Assembly (NCBI GenBank): GCA_029817715.1
Contig: JARUPY010000189.1
Coordinates: 4,588,001 to 4,652,000 of the forward strand
Source: Melastoma dodecandrum
Lineage: Eukaryota; Streptophyta; Magnoliopsida; Myrtales; Melastomataceae
Length of the DNA stretch: 64,000 nt
Direction of reading: 5' to 3'
The translations under genes and the position numbers were made by a program. The notes below the pieces were generated by a model. That model was not told where the DNA came from. It was given only the letters and a program-made list of their open reading frames with translations, and did no database searches. Of the stretch, positions 1 to 11,701 are shown one piece after another; the stretch's first letter is position 1; every line of letters starts with the position of its first letter.

Positions 1-920
1 TTGAGAACAGACGTCTTACTTTACGAAAAAATTGTGTTGGCCTTACCGCTAACACATTTCGTACAAAGAATAAAAAATTTTGTTGTATATAAAATCTTTG
101 TCATAGGGTCGAATATAAAATTATTTGCTTAGAAGCAATTGGTTTGTTGCCATTTACGAATAATTAATGGAAGCAAAAAAAGACCACCGCAAAAGTAAAA
201 ATATATAAGTTTACCATTTATTTGTATTTCAAAAAATAACAAAAACTTCATAAACAACAAAATATTACTATGCAAATGTTTTGTTTAACGATTTCGTAAA
301 GTTTATTCAATAAATTTGTAAAGTGTTTGCATAACTTTATGTTACAAATATTTTTGCTATTATTTCAAAATATTTCCTTAAAATACAACTTTGACGTTTT
401 AAAAAATATATCATGTGATAATTTTTTTTATAAACAGTATTGACAAAAATAATGAAATTAACCATACTCCGGTGAATGTGAAATATTTGCTTACCTTTAC
501 ATAAATATTGGATAAAATAATTAACATAAGTTTCATTTCGTACGGATAAATTGCCGACAGACAATTCTACATGATTTTCGTATTTTATGAATTTTTTTGC
601 AAATCTTTATGAATTTTTTCCGAAAAAAAAAGTCTTTACCATAACAGTTAAAAGATCCATGTAAATGCCATGTGACAATTTCATTTCTGTAAATTGGAGC
701 TTTTCATCAATCATACTAAATTTTTAGTATTGACAATATAAAATAATTGTATACCTCACAAAGAAGTTTTCTTTGCGGGTAACATCTTTGTGTTCTTGCC
801 TTACCTTTCCACAAACTAACAACCAAAGTGGGAGGGTCTCATGATAAACAATCATCGCACCACGTTAAATGGCAAGGGCAGATGCTAATGAGAAAACTCG
901 TGTCCCTATCCTTTGATTTT
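1..920. other. AT-rich intergenic sequence, no gene seen
   Basis: Very AT-rich sequence with many A and T runs and short words such as TTTCGTAAA. Only short open frames of low-complexity composition are present, with no recognisable domain. The left edge is cut by the window. It may be decayed non-coding transposon sequence, but I found no terminal repeat to prove it. Confidence 0.4.
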
Positions 921-1644
921 GGGTCCTATGTGTTTGCGGACGAAACACGTCGCGATGTAACGGGGACTAACACAGAGTTAAAGAAATGTGGTCATCAAGA
1001 CTTTTAGACAAACAGTAATACAAAGCACAAAAATAAGAACGCATGAACAAGAACGCTTACTACTATTTCTGGAGGAAAGATTACAGAGAGACAATCAAAC
1101 AGCCCTTTGGGGTCTTTGAATGATTGTCGTGTGTTTGTTACAGAAGACTGACTGCATATTTATATTAACACTTGATCATATACAGACAATAATCGCTAAT
1201 ACAACTGCTAACATAACCACTAAACATATTTTTGCGCAAGTTTTATTAAGACTAATTGTAGTTCATATACTTCGATCATGACTCAGTGAGGCTCCGACAG
1301 CAAATTGACTAAGTCTTGAAGCTTCAACTCGAACTCTTCCTACGATAGTCACTTCCTTCGACGTATCCTGCTTCGATGTGCCTTGCTTCGACTGGCTTGA
1401 ACTTTGATCGGGTGCTCCTTCGACTATATCTGCCATCATAATGATGGGCCTTGCCATCATTGAAGCCCAAAACGGCTTTATTGTATAAATATTTAACCTC
1501 CCTCGAACGACACGTGTCACTCCTTTGAATAGCCACTTTAACTTTAGGGGTTTCATTTTTTCCCGCCTTTTCCAGAAACTCTTCGTTTCCTCTTCCTCAA
1601 ACTTCCCCCAAAGCCAAGAAACCTCTCAGAACCCTAAAATCGCC

Positions 1645-3000
1645 ATGTCTCGTGTGTCTATCAATTCCGCTCCCCTCCGTGGTGACGGCCTACGATTCAA
1701 GGCCATTTCCGAGCATCAAGTAATGTCATCTCCGTGAGACTGACAACTGATGTGCCTAATGGCGAAGAGACATTTGACAGGCAAGTACCACTAGCAGTAA
1801 CCGTCGGTCCCTTCTTCCAGCCATCAGCGTTGATTCAGCGGAAGGTGAACTGCGACTACCTTTATCCTTCCACCAGTTTGCCCATTCATCGGAATGATTT
1901 CTCAGTCCCTTCTTACTGGAGCAAGTCCTCGAATCAAGATATTCTATATTACTTTCCTATAATTAGCACTTTTATGGGTTATGATGAGTGGATTCGCAAG
2001 TGGTTAAACATTCGTAGAAAAGAATGGAGGCAACGAGGAATCTTTCACATCAGTAGGCTGTCAATCGAGGGAATGCGCTGCAACCCTCATCCTTTGGCGG
2101 CTCTGTTGTCATTGTGGAATGTCAAAACTAACTATTTTTTCTTCTTGCCCGAAGGTCCTTTGACAATCACTCTGGCATATTTGGCATTCCTCACTAGTTG
2201 TGATGTGTCAGGAACGTTTCCTACATTGGGAGAGAGTGACTCAGATTTCCCTCTTCTAGACCAACCCCCATCGAAGATTATTGCCAGACATATGAAGACA
2301 TATCCGAGCAAATGGGGAGATCTGAATGAGTTTGAGTTCATACCAGTTTGGCTGTGAAATTTTTTCTTCTATGGTAGAGGGAAGCAACCCCTAAAGATGA
2401 TGTGCCCCCTGGCCAGTTACTTGGTCAAAGCATAAGAACCTATGGCTTTAGGTCCTTTTCTTTTATGCCTGATATGTCGATGTTTTTTTGAAGCAGAAAC
2501 ATGGAAAAACACTGGTGTAGTTCAGCCAAAATCGACAAAGGTTCCTTGAGTTTTCCCAAACGTCCCAACAACAAGCCCCCCTATGGATTGTGTATGGTTG
2601 GATTCATTTGTACTTCCCTCAATTTTGGGACAGCTTCCAGCTTCGAGAGCATGAGAGTTCCTTTCATCTGTACCGGCCAGAGATAATCAAGAACTTATGT
2701 TATGAACATTGGGGAAATCTTACAGCTACTGGTTATCGTGTTGAGCTTTAGAGAAGGATTTTGTTAATTTGAATCCATTCTTTGCCAAGCAGGCAGAACC
2801 GGATGAGTACTGGGATAGAGTTTTATCAGCAAGGGATTTATGGCCTACGAGGCTAGAGCATATATCTTCGAGGTCTACAATCCTTAGCTCTGTGCTAGGC
2901 AGTTTGGTTTTGTACAGAGTACCCCTTTGCCACATTTTCGATCCATTAACAAAGACTTCTCATGGCGTACTTATGTACCCTTTTCTCATGAAAGAAGTGT
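1645..3000 (+). pseudogene. Plant mobile domain (PMD)-like protein, N-terminal part, copy A, broken
   Basis: The start is the ATG at 1645 (MSRVSINSAPLRG), because copy B begins with the same words (MSHAPINTTPIGG). The frame shifts near 1730 and continues at 1734-2357, where WNVKTNYFFFLPEGPLTITL and AYLAFLTSCDVSG resemble the PMD core (TNSFHFP-G-x-TPTL-x-D-x-x-x-I-T-G). A TGA at 2355-2357 follows FIPVWL, but similar sequence reads on as NFFFYGRGKQPLKM and later as HESSFHLYRPEIIKNLCYEH in another frame. PMD proteins are found both as plant host proteins and inside transposable elements. The nonsense codon and shifts make this a pseudogene. The family call rests on motif resemblance only. Confidence 0.5.
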
Positions 3001-3339
3001 AAGGCTTTCTGAATCGATCTTATGTTAGATTTCTTTTCATACTAAGTTATCTTCTAACTATTTATTCACAGGTGTTTCGTAAGGAAGTAGAGTTCCCAAC
3101 CTCCTATGTTTCTTTTGGGACTACTTTGACCTTCGACGAAATTTGGAAATAAACATTCAGAAAAATCAGGGAAGAATTGAAGTTTCCTTCCCTTGCCATA
3201 GAAACTGCAATAATTCCAGAGAATTTTCTAGAGAAACTGGTGTTGAAGGCCGAGAAGGCTTTACTACTCGACAAATTGCATTTCTGGAATATTTAAGCAT
3301 TTGTTCAACTTCATTCAACTAATTATTGAATGCGACAGC

Positions 3340-4270
3340 TTCAAGTGAAGAACTTCTAGCTAATCGATCTAATGTTGCTAGGTAGAAGATAAAACAATCT
3401 CCATCGGACAATCTGAGAAGAAAGTCTCCTAGAGGTAAGGGGAAAGCTGTTTCAACTGCAGATTCACACCCTGAGTCTCCAAAGCTCAAGGCCAAGCGCA
3501 AGCTTCGGGTTGTTCCTTCTTCTTTGGTAGAACAAACTACTTCCGATATCCCTCCACTGTCAAAGAAGTATAAAGGGGTAACTTTACAATCGACAGTTGA
3601 GTCGACCCAAGATCCTCCTTCAGCAAGAAGTGGAGCAACGGCTAAGGGGAAAGAACTTGCAGTGGTAATATTAGCATTTATTAGACAATGCAAAATTCAA
3701 AAGCTAACTCCATTTTTAATCAATGATTTGCATCCTATGAAAGGATCAACAGCCCCGAAGTTGGCCTCGATGTCTGTAGCAGTGTCCTCTGGTGCTAAGG
3801 ATCATGCGAAGTATCCCCCTCAAGCACTAGCACATGAAGGAACTCCCACACCCCAAGGAACAGGATGAATAAGATCATTTCCCTTTGTGATACTACTTTC
3901 GCAGTAAGATTGAATTTTGATCCGCATTTTTTATTTCTATTTGAAGCGACGTGCTCGTTGTATCCCTTGGCACAGGTCTATTCCGACGGCTCCTTCGACA
4001 CGACAGATGTCGAAGCCATGAATGTCGAGAAGGAGAATGTCGAAGAGCACGCTGTCGAAGAGGATGTTGATGTAGGGCATGTTGACAAAGGACATGTAGA
4101 AGTAGAGGATAGCAACATTGGTGGATCCACATCAATTCAGGAACCCTCCTTTGATCTTATTGAGAACGCTGTTCAGAATTCACCATCTGAAAGGGCTGAA
4201 GGGTTCGAGAACCCCCATCATGAAGTCGATGCGATGATCGATGAAATGATGGCTAATTCTTTTACTGCTA
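3340..4270 (+). pseudogene. PMD-like copy A, basic linker and acidic repeat segment
   Basis: A stretch rich in Ser, Pro and Lys (SPRGKGKAVS, KLKAKRKLRV, DIPPLSKKYKG) matches 8382-8693 of copy B (SLRGKGKSIL, PKAKCKLQI, SDVPLSKNLRG). It therefore continues the same decayed gene. From about 3990 the frame encodes a degenerate Val-Glu repeat (VEAMNVEKENVEEHAVEEDV), ending in EVDAMIDEMMAN, which copy B echoes near 9220. An insertion at 4271 interrupts it. Gaps between the open segments may be introns or decay, and I cannot tell which. Confidence 0.45.
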
Positions 4271-4626
4271 TTGGCATGGCAAAATCTCGGGCCTGACTAT
4301 GAGTAGCCCATAAATTCAAGCCATTTTATGAGAAACCCACAAACCCATTTCGCCGACCCATATCAAGTCTACCAAGACATAAATTTTGAACTCATTTTAT
4401 AAAGCCCATAAGTCTAGGAGTCTTTAAGAGTGTTTACAAGCCCACCGTTATGTAAGCCAGCCAAGGAAGTACAAAGTCTACAAAGGACTGTCGGGGTCAG
4501 AATCTACGAGGGTCAGAGTCTACGAGGATCGAAAAGATCTTGACTCCGAGATTTTTGGAAAAAGGATTACGGGGCCACGTTCCCATGATTTGAAATGATC
4601 TTCAGCTGGAGAAAATCTGGGGATAC
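4271..4626 (+). repeat. Left terminal inverted repeat
   Basis: It runs from TTGGCATGGC to CTGGGGATAC and is the reverse complement of 5506-5868 with a modest number of differences. Confidence 0.8.
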
Positions 4627-5142
4627 GACTCTAATTTTTTAATTTAATATAAGAAAGAGAACTTGTTAATTTTACAGCGTGGATAAGAGCCACGTCTACC
4701 AGGATCAGGTTGTTACCAAGATTCTAGGGAGTTGATTGAGAGGGCCACGACCTGTCAAAATATCGTAAGAACATGGCATACATCCTAAGGATATCAAAGA
4801 TTTGGTATAAAAGGGAGAAGATCTTCCTGAGGAAAGATCTTGATCAATTCAACCAATAGAAGCTTTATTTGCTCGTCACCCCGTAGTTGTTAGGATTCCC
4901 CGACCTGGGCGAAACTCATGAGGTTTCATTGGTCTTCAATCCCACCACCAGAGTGAGCAGCCGTAACTCTGGTAGCCAATTTCCGCCATCATTCTATCGC
5001 CGGGACGAGCCACTGTAGTCCCGGCAAACAATTCCGCCTTCGTTCCGCCACCAGGGTGAGCAACCGTAACCCTAGTATCCACAATCGCCACTACCTTCGA
5101 CCACACTCCGCCCACCAAGCCCCAGCGATCGTTTTCAACCGT

Positions 5143-5350
5143 CCAAGTTCGCAAGTGTACAGCGCCACGTCATCAAGTCTACGACGTCGCCGTCCAAATT
5201 CACAAGTCCACAGCGCCCGGCAGCAAGTTTACAACGCTACTACCGTCCAGATACACAAGCCTGTTGCGCCCAGCAGCAAGTCTACGACACCACCGTCCAA
5301 ATTCACAAGTCTGCAGCGTCCAGCAGCAAGTCTACAATGTCGCACCATCG
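5143..5350 (+). repeat. Four tandem ~51-bp units inside the inverted-repeat element
   Basis: Four imperfect units begin near 5143, 5194, 5247 and 5297, each with the core CCAAATTCACAAG, then CAGCGCCC-GCAGCAAG and TCTAC. The repeat also produces a low-complexity open frame rich in Ser, Lys and Thr at 5056-5397, which I do not regard as a gene. Confidence 0.65.
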
Positions 5351-5505
5351 TCCTTACTTTATTTTTCATGGCTGTAAGTATTTTATTCTTATTGTAAGAC
5401 TTCATTTGATTAACTCAATCTATTTCTTTTACTTACTCGCGACCACATCTAAAAACCCTATGAGTATTATAGCCAAATATTTCCGACGTGATCCGTTTCG
5501 ACGTA

Positions 5506-5868
5506 GTATCCCCAGATTTTCTCCAGCTGAAGATCTTTTCAAATCATGGGAACGTGGCCCCGTAATCCTTTTTCCAAAAATCTTGGAGTCAAGATCTTTT
5601 ATGATCCTCGTAGACTCTCACCCTCGTAGACTCTGACCCCGGCAGTCCTTTGTAGACTTAGTACTTCCCTGGCGGGCTCACATAACGGTGGGCTTGTAAA
5701 CACTCTTAAAGACCCATGGACTTATGGGCATTATAAAATGAGCCCAAAATTTATGTCACGGACTTGGTAGACTTGATATGGCTCGGCGAAATGGGTTTGT
5801 AGGTTTCTCATAAAATGGCCTGAATTTATAGGCACCTCATAATCAGGCCCGTGATTTTGTCATGCCAA
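5506..5868 (-). repeat. Right terminal inverted repeat
   Basis: Reverse complement of 4271-4626. It ends CATGCCAA at 5868. Confidence 0.8.
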
Positions 5869-6660
5869 CAACTACGCCCTTTCAATGTTATACATCAATT
5901 TAAAACTGCTTATCTTCGCATCACATGAAATCTTCAGTCATACGAACCCCCAATGATGGTTTTAGATACTCAAGAAGAAGCTCCTACCGCTGAAGCAGAT
6001 GACTCCCAGGTCAACATTTAGGAAGACCAAGGTAAGAACCAAGGCAGCCATAATGAGCGAGAGCATGAGGGTAATGCTGTAGAAGCGAACCAAGAGGGAG
6101 GGCATATACATGCATCGAAGTCGAAGATCCAGAGGAAGAGAGTAAACAACTTCATAGATTTGACCAATCTCCCAGGGAATCATCATCAACCGCCCCCGCT
6201 GTCTCAGTGCATGATCTTCAAGAAGGTGGTCTTCTTCGATAGGAAATCTCGCGAGAATCTCAGGATCGACTTCTGGCGATAGTTCACATCATCGAGGAAA
6301 CCCTTTCAGCTTCCATGCTCCTTCGAGGGAATTGCATCGCCCATGGCTCTTATTGAAATTCGTCGGAATCATACTTTGACGTGCTCATAACTAATGAGAT
6401 TTGGAATCATCTGCAAATCGACTGGATGTGCTTGCAATAATTTGCTATGTTGCCAACTTGCGCTGTGATGAGCTGTCAAAGAAGATCTTTGAACTTCAAG
6501 CCCAACTAGAATCGAAGGAACATGAACTTGCAGTTGTTCGCTTTGAAGTGGAAGGTAAGATAACGAGATGGAAGTGTTCAAAGCCATCATCGAGCAAGAG
6601 AAGATCGACAAAACGTCTATCAAGCAAAAGTTACCTTCTGCTAGCTTAGCTGCTAGGTCG
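5869..6660 (+). pseudogene. PMD-like copy A, C-terminal coiled-coil part
   Basis: After the insertion, similarity to copy B resumes. At 6470-6560 the frame reads KKIFELQAQLESKEHELAVV, then RFEVEGK, matching 9850-9930 of copy B (QLLTQLESKGHELEVV, RYEVEGK). Spaced Leu and Glu residues suggest a coiled coil. Stops and frame changes break it elsewhere, so no full protein can be made. Confidence 0.45.
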
Positions 6661-7423
6661 AAGGAGGTGATTAGATGCTCAATCCTAACGATGTTGGAGA
6701 AACAAATATAGCATATTTACTTTGTGTGTGGGTGTTTGCGCCGATAACGTATTCGGGCCGACTAAACACGTCGAGAATTGTTAGGGACTAATACAGTGTT
6801 TATGAAATGTGGTCTCCATGACATTAGGAAAACCTGTAATGTAAAGCAAAAGAGTAAGAACACAAGAACATGGGGTCTTTGAATGATGGTCGTGTTTAAT
6901 TACAAAGATTGACTCCATATTTATACAAGAAATTAATCTTATCCAAAGGATAATTGCTAAATAAAACCGCTAACATAACTGCTATACACATTTTGCACAT
7001 ATTTTATTTACACTAACTACACACTCTCTACTTCGACCAAGTCTTGATGAAGTTCCCACCGAAAAATGGCTATGTCTTGAAACCTCAACTGAGACTCTTC
7101 CTTCAAATGTCACTTCCTTCGACAGCATCTCGATCGAACTTTATTTTGTCCGTACTTTGATGCATTCCACTTCGACACGCTTACTTCAACGTCCTTGAAC
7201 TTTGACCGAGCACTCCTTCGACCGTACCGCAATGATGGGCCTTGCCATCAATGAAGCCCAAAATGGCTTTACCGTGTAAACATTGAGCCTCCCTCATACG
7301 ACACGTATTACTTTTTCGACAAACGTTTCAATTGTGGGGTGTGCCTTTTCCAGAAAATCGTACGCTCCATCTTTACAAACTTCTCCCTCAAGCCAAGAAA
7401 TTTCCCAAAACCCTAAAATCACA

Positions 7424-8290
7424 ATGTCTCACGCTCCTATCAACACCACCCCTATCGGTGGCAATGGGGCGACGCTTTAAGGCCATTTCTGAATATCAGG
7501 ATCCCACATATCCTTTGGGCTTGACGATGGATGTGGAAGACAGCGAAACAAGCCTTGATAAACAAGTTCCCCCATCAGTAACCATCGGCCCCTTTTTCCA
7601 AGCCGTCGGCGTTCATCCAGAAAGGTGAACTATGATTATCTATATCCTTCTGCTGGCTTGCCTATCCATAAGACAGATTTTACGGACCCTTCCTACAAGA
7701 CCAAGTCTTCGGTTCAGGATAGTCTATACTTCTTCCTGACGATTAGCACGTCTATGGGTTATAGCGAGTGGGGCAGAATGGTAGCGGCGAGGTATCTACC
7801 ACAATATTAGGTTATCAGTCGAGGGGATGCACTGCAATCCTAGACTATTGGCTGCTCTGTTATCCCTGTGGGATATCAATACCAACAGCTCTGTGCCAGA
7901 CAATTCAGATTTATCCAAAGCCCGGCTCTGCCACACTTCAGATCTTTCAACACGGACTTGTCAAGGCGCACTTATGTTCCTTTTTTTCAAGAGAGGATTG
8001 TAAGTTTTCTTGAATCTACTACATACTGGAATTCTCTTTATGTTGAATTATACTTTGACTTATGTGAGGTTGTTCACAGGTCTTTTAAATAATTGAAAGC
8101 CCGACAAAGGAAGTGGTATTTCCAGCTTCTCATGTGTCAACTGGAACAACTTGGACCATTGATCAAATATGGTGCAAAGTGTTTAGGAAGATCACGGAGA
8201 TGTCGAAGTTTCCTGACTCTGCCATAGGGGTTGCGGACCTTCTAGAGGACTTCCTAGATAGGCTGCTTTCCAGGACAGAGTAAGCCTTGT
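7424..8290 (+). pseudogene. PMD-like protein, N-terminal part, copy B, broken
   Basis: It starts at the ATG at 7424 (MSHAPINTTPIGGNGAT), then changes frame after about 35 bases to RFKAISEYQDPTYPLGLT and again near 7625 to NYDYLYPSAGLPIHKTDF. These segments match copy A (RFKAISEHQ, CDYLYPSTSLPIHRNDF). The core that carries the PMD-like motif in copy A is largely lost after 7810 by a deletion. A 3' piece near 8110-8280 matches 3080-3260 of copy A. No intact frame remains. Confidence 0.45.
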
Positions 8291-8381
8291 TACCTGGTGA
8301 GTCTTTTTTTAATACATATAAGCACTTGTTCAGTTTCACTGACTAATTAGCAAAACTATTGCGGCCTCGACTGAAACTCTC

Positions 8382-10003
8382 TTGGCTAGTCGACTCGGGT
8401 TTCTTAGGTCGAGACCGAGATCATCCCCACCGGAAAATCACTCAAGGAAATCCCTTAGAGGTAAAGGAAAATCTATTTTGATCGAAGAACCACGACCCGA
8501 GCCTCCTCATCCCAAGGCCAAATGCAAGCTGCAGATCGATTCTTCTTCAGAAGAGGAGATTGTATCTGATGTTCCTCTATCAAAGAACCTTAGAGGAAAA
8601 TCATTACTGTCAAGTGTAGAGTCGATCCAAGTTCCTCCCCCAGTAAGAAGTGAAGAGACATCCAGAAGAAAAGAACCTGCAATGGTAATATGAAAATTTA
8701 ATTAAGTATTCCAAGTCTCTAAAGACTAATCCAAACTCTTTATCAATGGCTTTACAACCCATCAGAAGATCGACGGTGCCTAATTTAGCCTCAATGTCTG
8801 TAACAGCACCGTATGGTGCTGCGAAACTTGTAAAGGACCCTCCATAGGCATCAGCACAAGAAATGGGTTCCACACCTACTACAGGAAGGGTAAAATTCTT
8901 TCCCTTTGATAATACAAATGTCATAAGAAGATCAAATTTTAACTCCCTTCTGTTTATGCATACTTAGTTAAAGAGATATTCTCGCCGAACCTGGTTAGAA
9001 TAGGTCAACTCAGACAGTTCGATCGATGAAGGAAATGTTGAAAGCGAGAACATCGAAAAAGGAAACGGCGTAGAGTATGCTGCTGATGAACACGTCGATA
9101 CTGGGAATGTCGAGACAGAGCCCGTCGACGCAGAGGATGCCGACATTGGTGGTTCCTCGTCGATGCAAGAGCATAATTTACCGCCTGTGGAGGCTGAAGA
9201 GCTTGAGAATCTCCCGCACGAGGTCGACGAAATGATCAATGAAATGATGGTAAAGTCCTCAACTGTACCACTTCTATGTTGTATAAAAATTTCTTGGCAC
9301 GCCAGATGGTTCTCAAGCTAACGTTGAAGGAGGCCAAAATGTGATTCCGGATAACCTCTCGAGCAAGAAAAGGTGGACAATACTACAGAGGAGAAAGGCA
9401 CCTGAATGACGTCGAAGTCGAAGATCCAGATGAAAGGCAGTTGCCGGAACACAAGTTTGATCCTTCACCCAGGGAATCATCATCGACTGCTCCTACTGTC
9501 TTGGGGCATGATCTATCGGAAAACAACCTTATGAAGGAGATAGACACTCTGCTTCGATAGGACATCTCCAGGGTATCCCTGTTTGGACTTCAGATAATTG
9601 TCCGTATTATTGAGAAGGGCCCTTCAGCTTTAGAGTTTCTACAAAGGATTTGCACCACCCTCGACTCATATTGCACATCGTGGGAATCCTACTCTGACAC
9701 GCTCATGGCCGATGGTATTTGGGAGAAGTTCATGCAATCGCCCAAGAAATCCTCAACAAATCAGCTAGATGAGCTCACAAGAACTCGTGATTATGCTAAG
9801 TCGCTCTATGAGGAGTTATAGAAGGAAGTCTCCGAACATCGTGCCCAACTAGCCCAACTTCTTACACAATTAGAGTCGAAGGGACATGAGCTTGAAGTTG
9901 TTCGATATGAAGTGGAAGGCAAAGATGCTGAGATCGAAACTCTAAAAGCCTCCCTCGAGCAAGATCCACAAGGCGTCGATGTAGCAAAAACTCCAGGCGT
10001 TTG
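8382..10003 (+). pseudogene. PMD-like copy B, linker and coiled-coil C terminus
   Basis: The open segment 8382-8693 carries SLRGKGKSIL and SSEEEIVSDVPLSKNLRGKS, matching the linker of copy A. An acidic Val-Glu/Asp region follows around 9020-9240, then a coiled-coil-like tail at 9820-10003 (LLTQLESKGHELEVVRYEVE). In-frame stops break the segments. It is the better copy for the C terminus, while copy A is better for the N-terminal core. Confidence 0.4.
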
Positions 10004-10056
10004 AAGTGGTTGACGTTAGAAAAACCAGGCGTTTGATGTGGTTGACGTTAGAAAAA
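9993..10056 (+). repeat. Two 32-bp direct repeats
   Basis: The unit CCAGGCGTTTGAAGTGGTTG plus ACGTTAGAAAAA occurs at 9993-10024 and again at 10025-10056 with one A-to-T difference. It looks like a recent local duplication at the edge of unit B. Confidence 0.85.
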
Positions 10057-10979
10057 CAAACTTAGTTTATTTGTTTCAATCTTGAATGTCCGGAGTTACA
10101 CCGAACCTTACATGTTTTACACCAACATTTAATGCCAATGACTGTCCTCAACAACTTCTTGAATCACGTGACATTAATAGTAATCGTATCTATTCAAAAC
10201 CTTACTATTTCAAGAGGCGACAAGCCCGACCTGTACCAAGCCATGTATCAATCAATAAAACTATTAAGATTCTGACAATCTCGCTACTAGTAAATCCAGA
10301 CTATTTCGATTCTCGAAATCTTGGAAATCAATTTCCTGCATTAAATGTTTGACCTATAAATAGAGCCTTTTTGGAAGACAAACTTCATCTTCTTTATTCG
10401 CCCCACTTTCTCCTTTCAAGATGTCCCGTCGAGAAGCATTTTCTTTGAAAATCATCTCTCTGAAACCAAAGCCTAAGTTCACAACCTTAAATCCCTTTAA
10501 AGCCTAGGTCTACAGCCTTACGCAGGTGATTTCTTGCGTCTCTCCTCTCGCTTCCACCTAGGTGGAGTGAGAATGCGAGTTGGAGAATCCTTCTCCTATC
10601 TTGTTCAAGGTAGAGAAGAACGAAATAGGTGAAGTGTTCGAAATTTGGCATCCTCAGCCTGCTTCGTGAAGGTGAATGAGCTTGAAGGCGCTCTTCAAAA
10701 GGATGAGCAAAGTAGCAGGAGAAAAAGAAAGGGACCCTAAGGATGCAGTGCAACAGAGCCTATCAGAGGAGTACCGACAAAGGAGAAGAAAGGAAGAATC
10801 ATCATGACAACCGCAACTGCACCTGTTGCATCTGACCTTTGTGTCCACGACAGTTCCGGGACATTCAAAAGGCCATGTTATGCTTTAGGCTACCATGGTG
10901 TAATAGGTTTCTTAAATATTATCATCGATTGTCATTTATATCACTTGCCATGTAATACAAAATCGACAACTGTAATGGA
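10057..10979. other. No gene seen; possible LTR of the adjacent gypsy element
   Basis: A TATA-like stretch (CCTATAAATAGAGCC near 10350) followed by pyrimidine-rich sequence would suit an LTR or leader, and the adjacent gypsy pol ends at 10980. I found no second copy of this sequence on the other side of the element, so it stays unassigned. Confidence 0.3.
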
Positions 10980-11420
10980 TTATTTATTTTTGACCAATCC
11001 CACCAACTGTGAACACAATTCAGGACATTTACATTGAATTTCCCTTAAATGTTCCTGCAATAGTATGGGTCGATGTTTCTTAAGGTATTTCCCATTAAAT
11101 TTTAAAGCATGTCTGTCACCATTCAAGTTTGACAAATGATAAGCATTCTTCGAATATACTTCATCGACTCGAAATGGACCTTCCCAGTTAGGAGACCATT
11201 TCCCAAGGAAATAATCTTTCTTTCCAACTGGGAGAATCATTTTCGAGACTAAATTGCCATGGATAAAAAACTTCACCGTAACTCGTTTGTTATAGTTTCT
11301 ACCGATTATTTCTTTTTGAACTTGGATTCGATTCAAAGCCTTGAAACGTCTAGACTCTAGTCCTTCGATTTCCAAATACATGGCTTCATCATAATCAAGA
11401 ACATCTTTGTTCTCATGCAT
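10980..11420 (-). pseudogene. Gypsy integrase C-terminal domain
   Basis: A continuous minus-strand frame of 146 residues contains FLGKWSPNWEGPFRVDEVYS, then NAYHLSNLNGD and LKFNGKYLKKH. This is the usual end of plant gypsy integrases (GKL-x-x-x-WEGPF-x-V, then a short beta-strand and N-x-x-L-K-x-Y). In the full element it would help bind DNA during insertion. The 5' side is broken from the integrase core at 11702-11950. Confidence 0.75.
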
Positions 11421-11701
11421 TTATACTTAAATTGACCAGTAACGAGTTTCAATGGGAAGTATTGCGTCGTGCCCATACACTAAGCTATAGGGGGACTGTC
11501 AAATACTTTGACGTTTTGTAACCCTTAGAGCCCACAATGTATCTTAGAGTAAAGTATGCCATTGTCGATGGTTACTTTCAATCATCTTCTGAATATTATT
11601 CTTTATAAATTTATTAGTCAATTCAGCTTGCCCATTTAACTGTGCATAATAAGGAAAACAGTTAGTTATCGCAAACCAAAACTCCTTAACAAAGTCTTTG
11701 A

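Larger units (their letters stand above)
4271..5868. mobile_element. Non-autonomous element with ~360-bp terminal inverted repeats
   Basis: The left end begins TTGGCATGGCAAAATC and the right end is its reverse complement (GATTTTGTCATGCCAA). The match runs inward for about 356 and 363 bases, with only scattered mismatches and small gaps. The long TIRs and a non-coding interior fit a Mutator-like (MULE) or foldback element. No transposase was found inside. It lies within copy A of the PMD-like gene, and copy B lacks it, so the insertion came after the duplication. Flanks TTACTGCTA and CAACTACGC do not give a clear target duplication, so the superfamily is tentative. Confidence 0.8.
921..6660 (+). 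repeat. Tandem unit A of a PMD-type gene/element
   Basis: The sequence from about 931 (GGACGAAACACGTCGCGATG, then GGGACTAACACAGAG) matches the start of a second unit near 6740 (CTAAACACGTCGAGAATTG, then AGGGACTAATACAGTG). The similarity continues through the 5' leader, the start codon, the linker and the C-terminal coiled coil. The two units are head to tail. Unit A is longer mainly because of a 1.6-kb insertion at 4271-5868. The copies differ by many substitutions and small indels, so the duplication is old. No LTR or terminal inverted repeat bounding the units was identified. Confidence 0.55.
6730..10060 (+). repeat. Tandem unit B of the PMD-type gene/element
   Basis: Head-to-tail second copy of the unit starting near 921. 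The leader shares GAAATGTGGTC and GAATGATGGTCGTGT with unit A, and the coding order is the same. It lacks the 4271-5868 insertion and carries its own frameshifts. It ends near the two 32-bp direct repeats at 9993-10056. Confidence 0.5.

Noticed and set aside
1263..1556. 97-residue minus-strand frame upstream of the PMD-like gene
   Set aside because: Antisense to the leader shared by units A and B. The equivalent in unit B is not open and no motif is present.
5056..5397. 113-residue frame with hydrophobic end
   Set aside because: It is generated by the ~51-bp tandem repeat and lies inside a non-coding inverted-repeat element.
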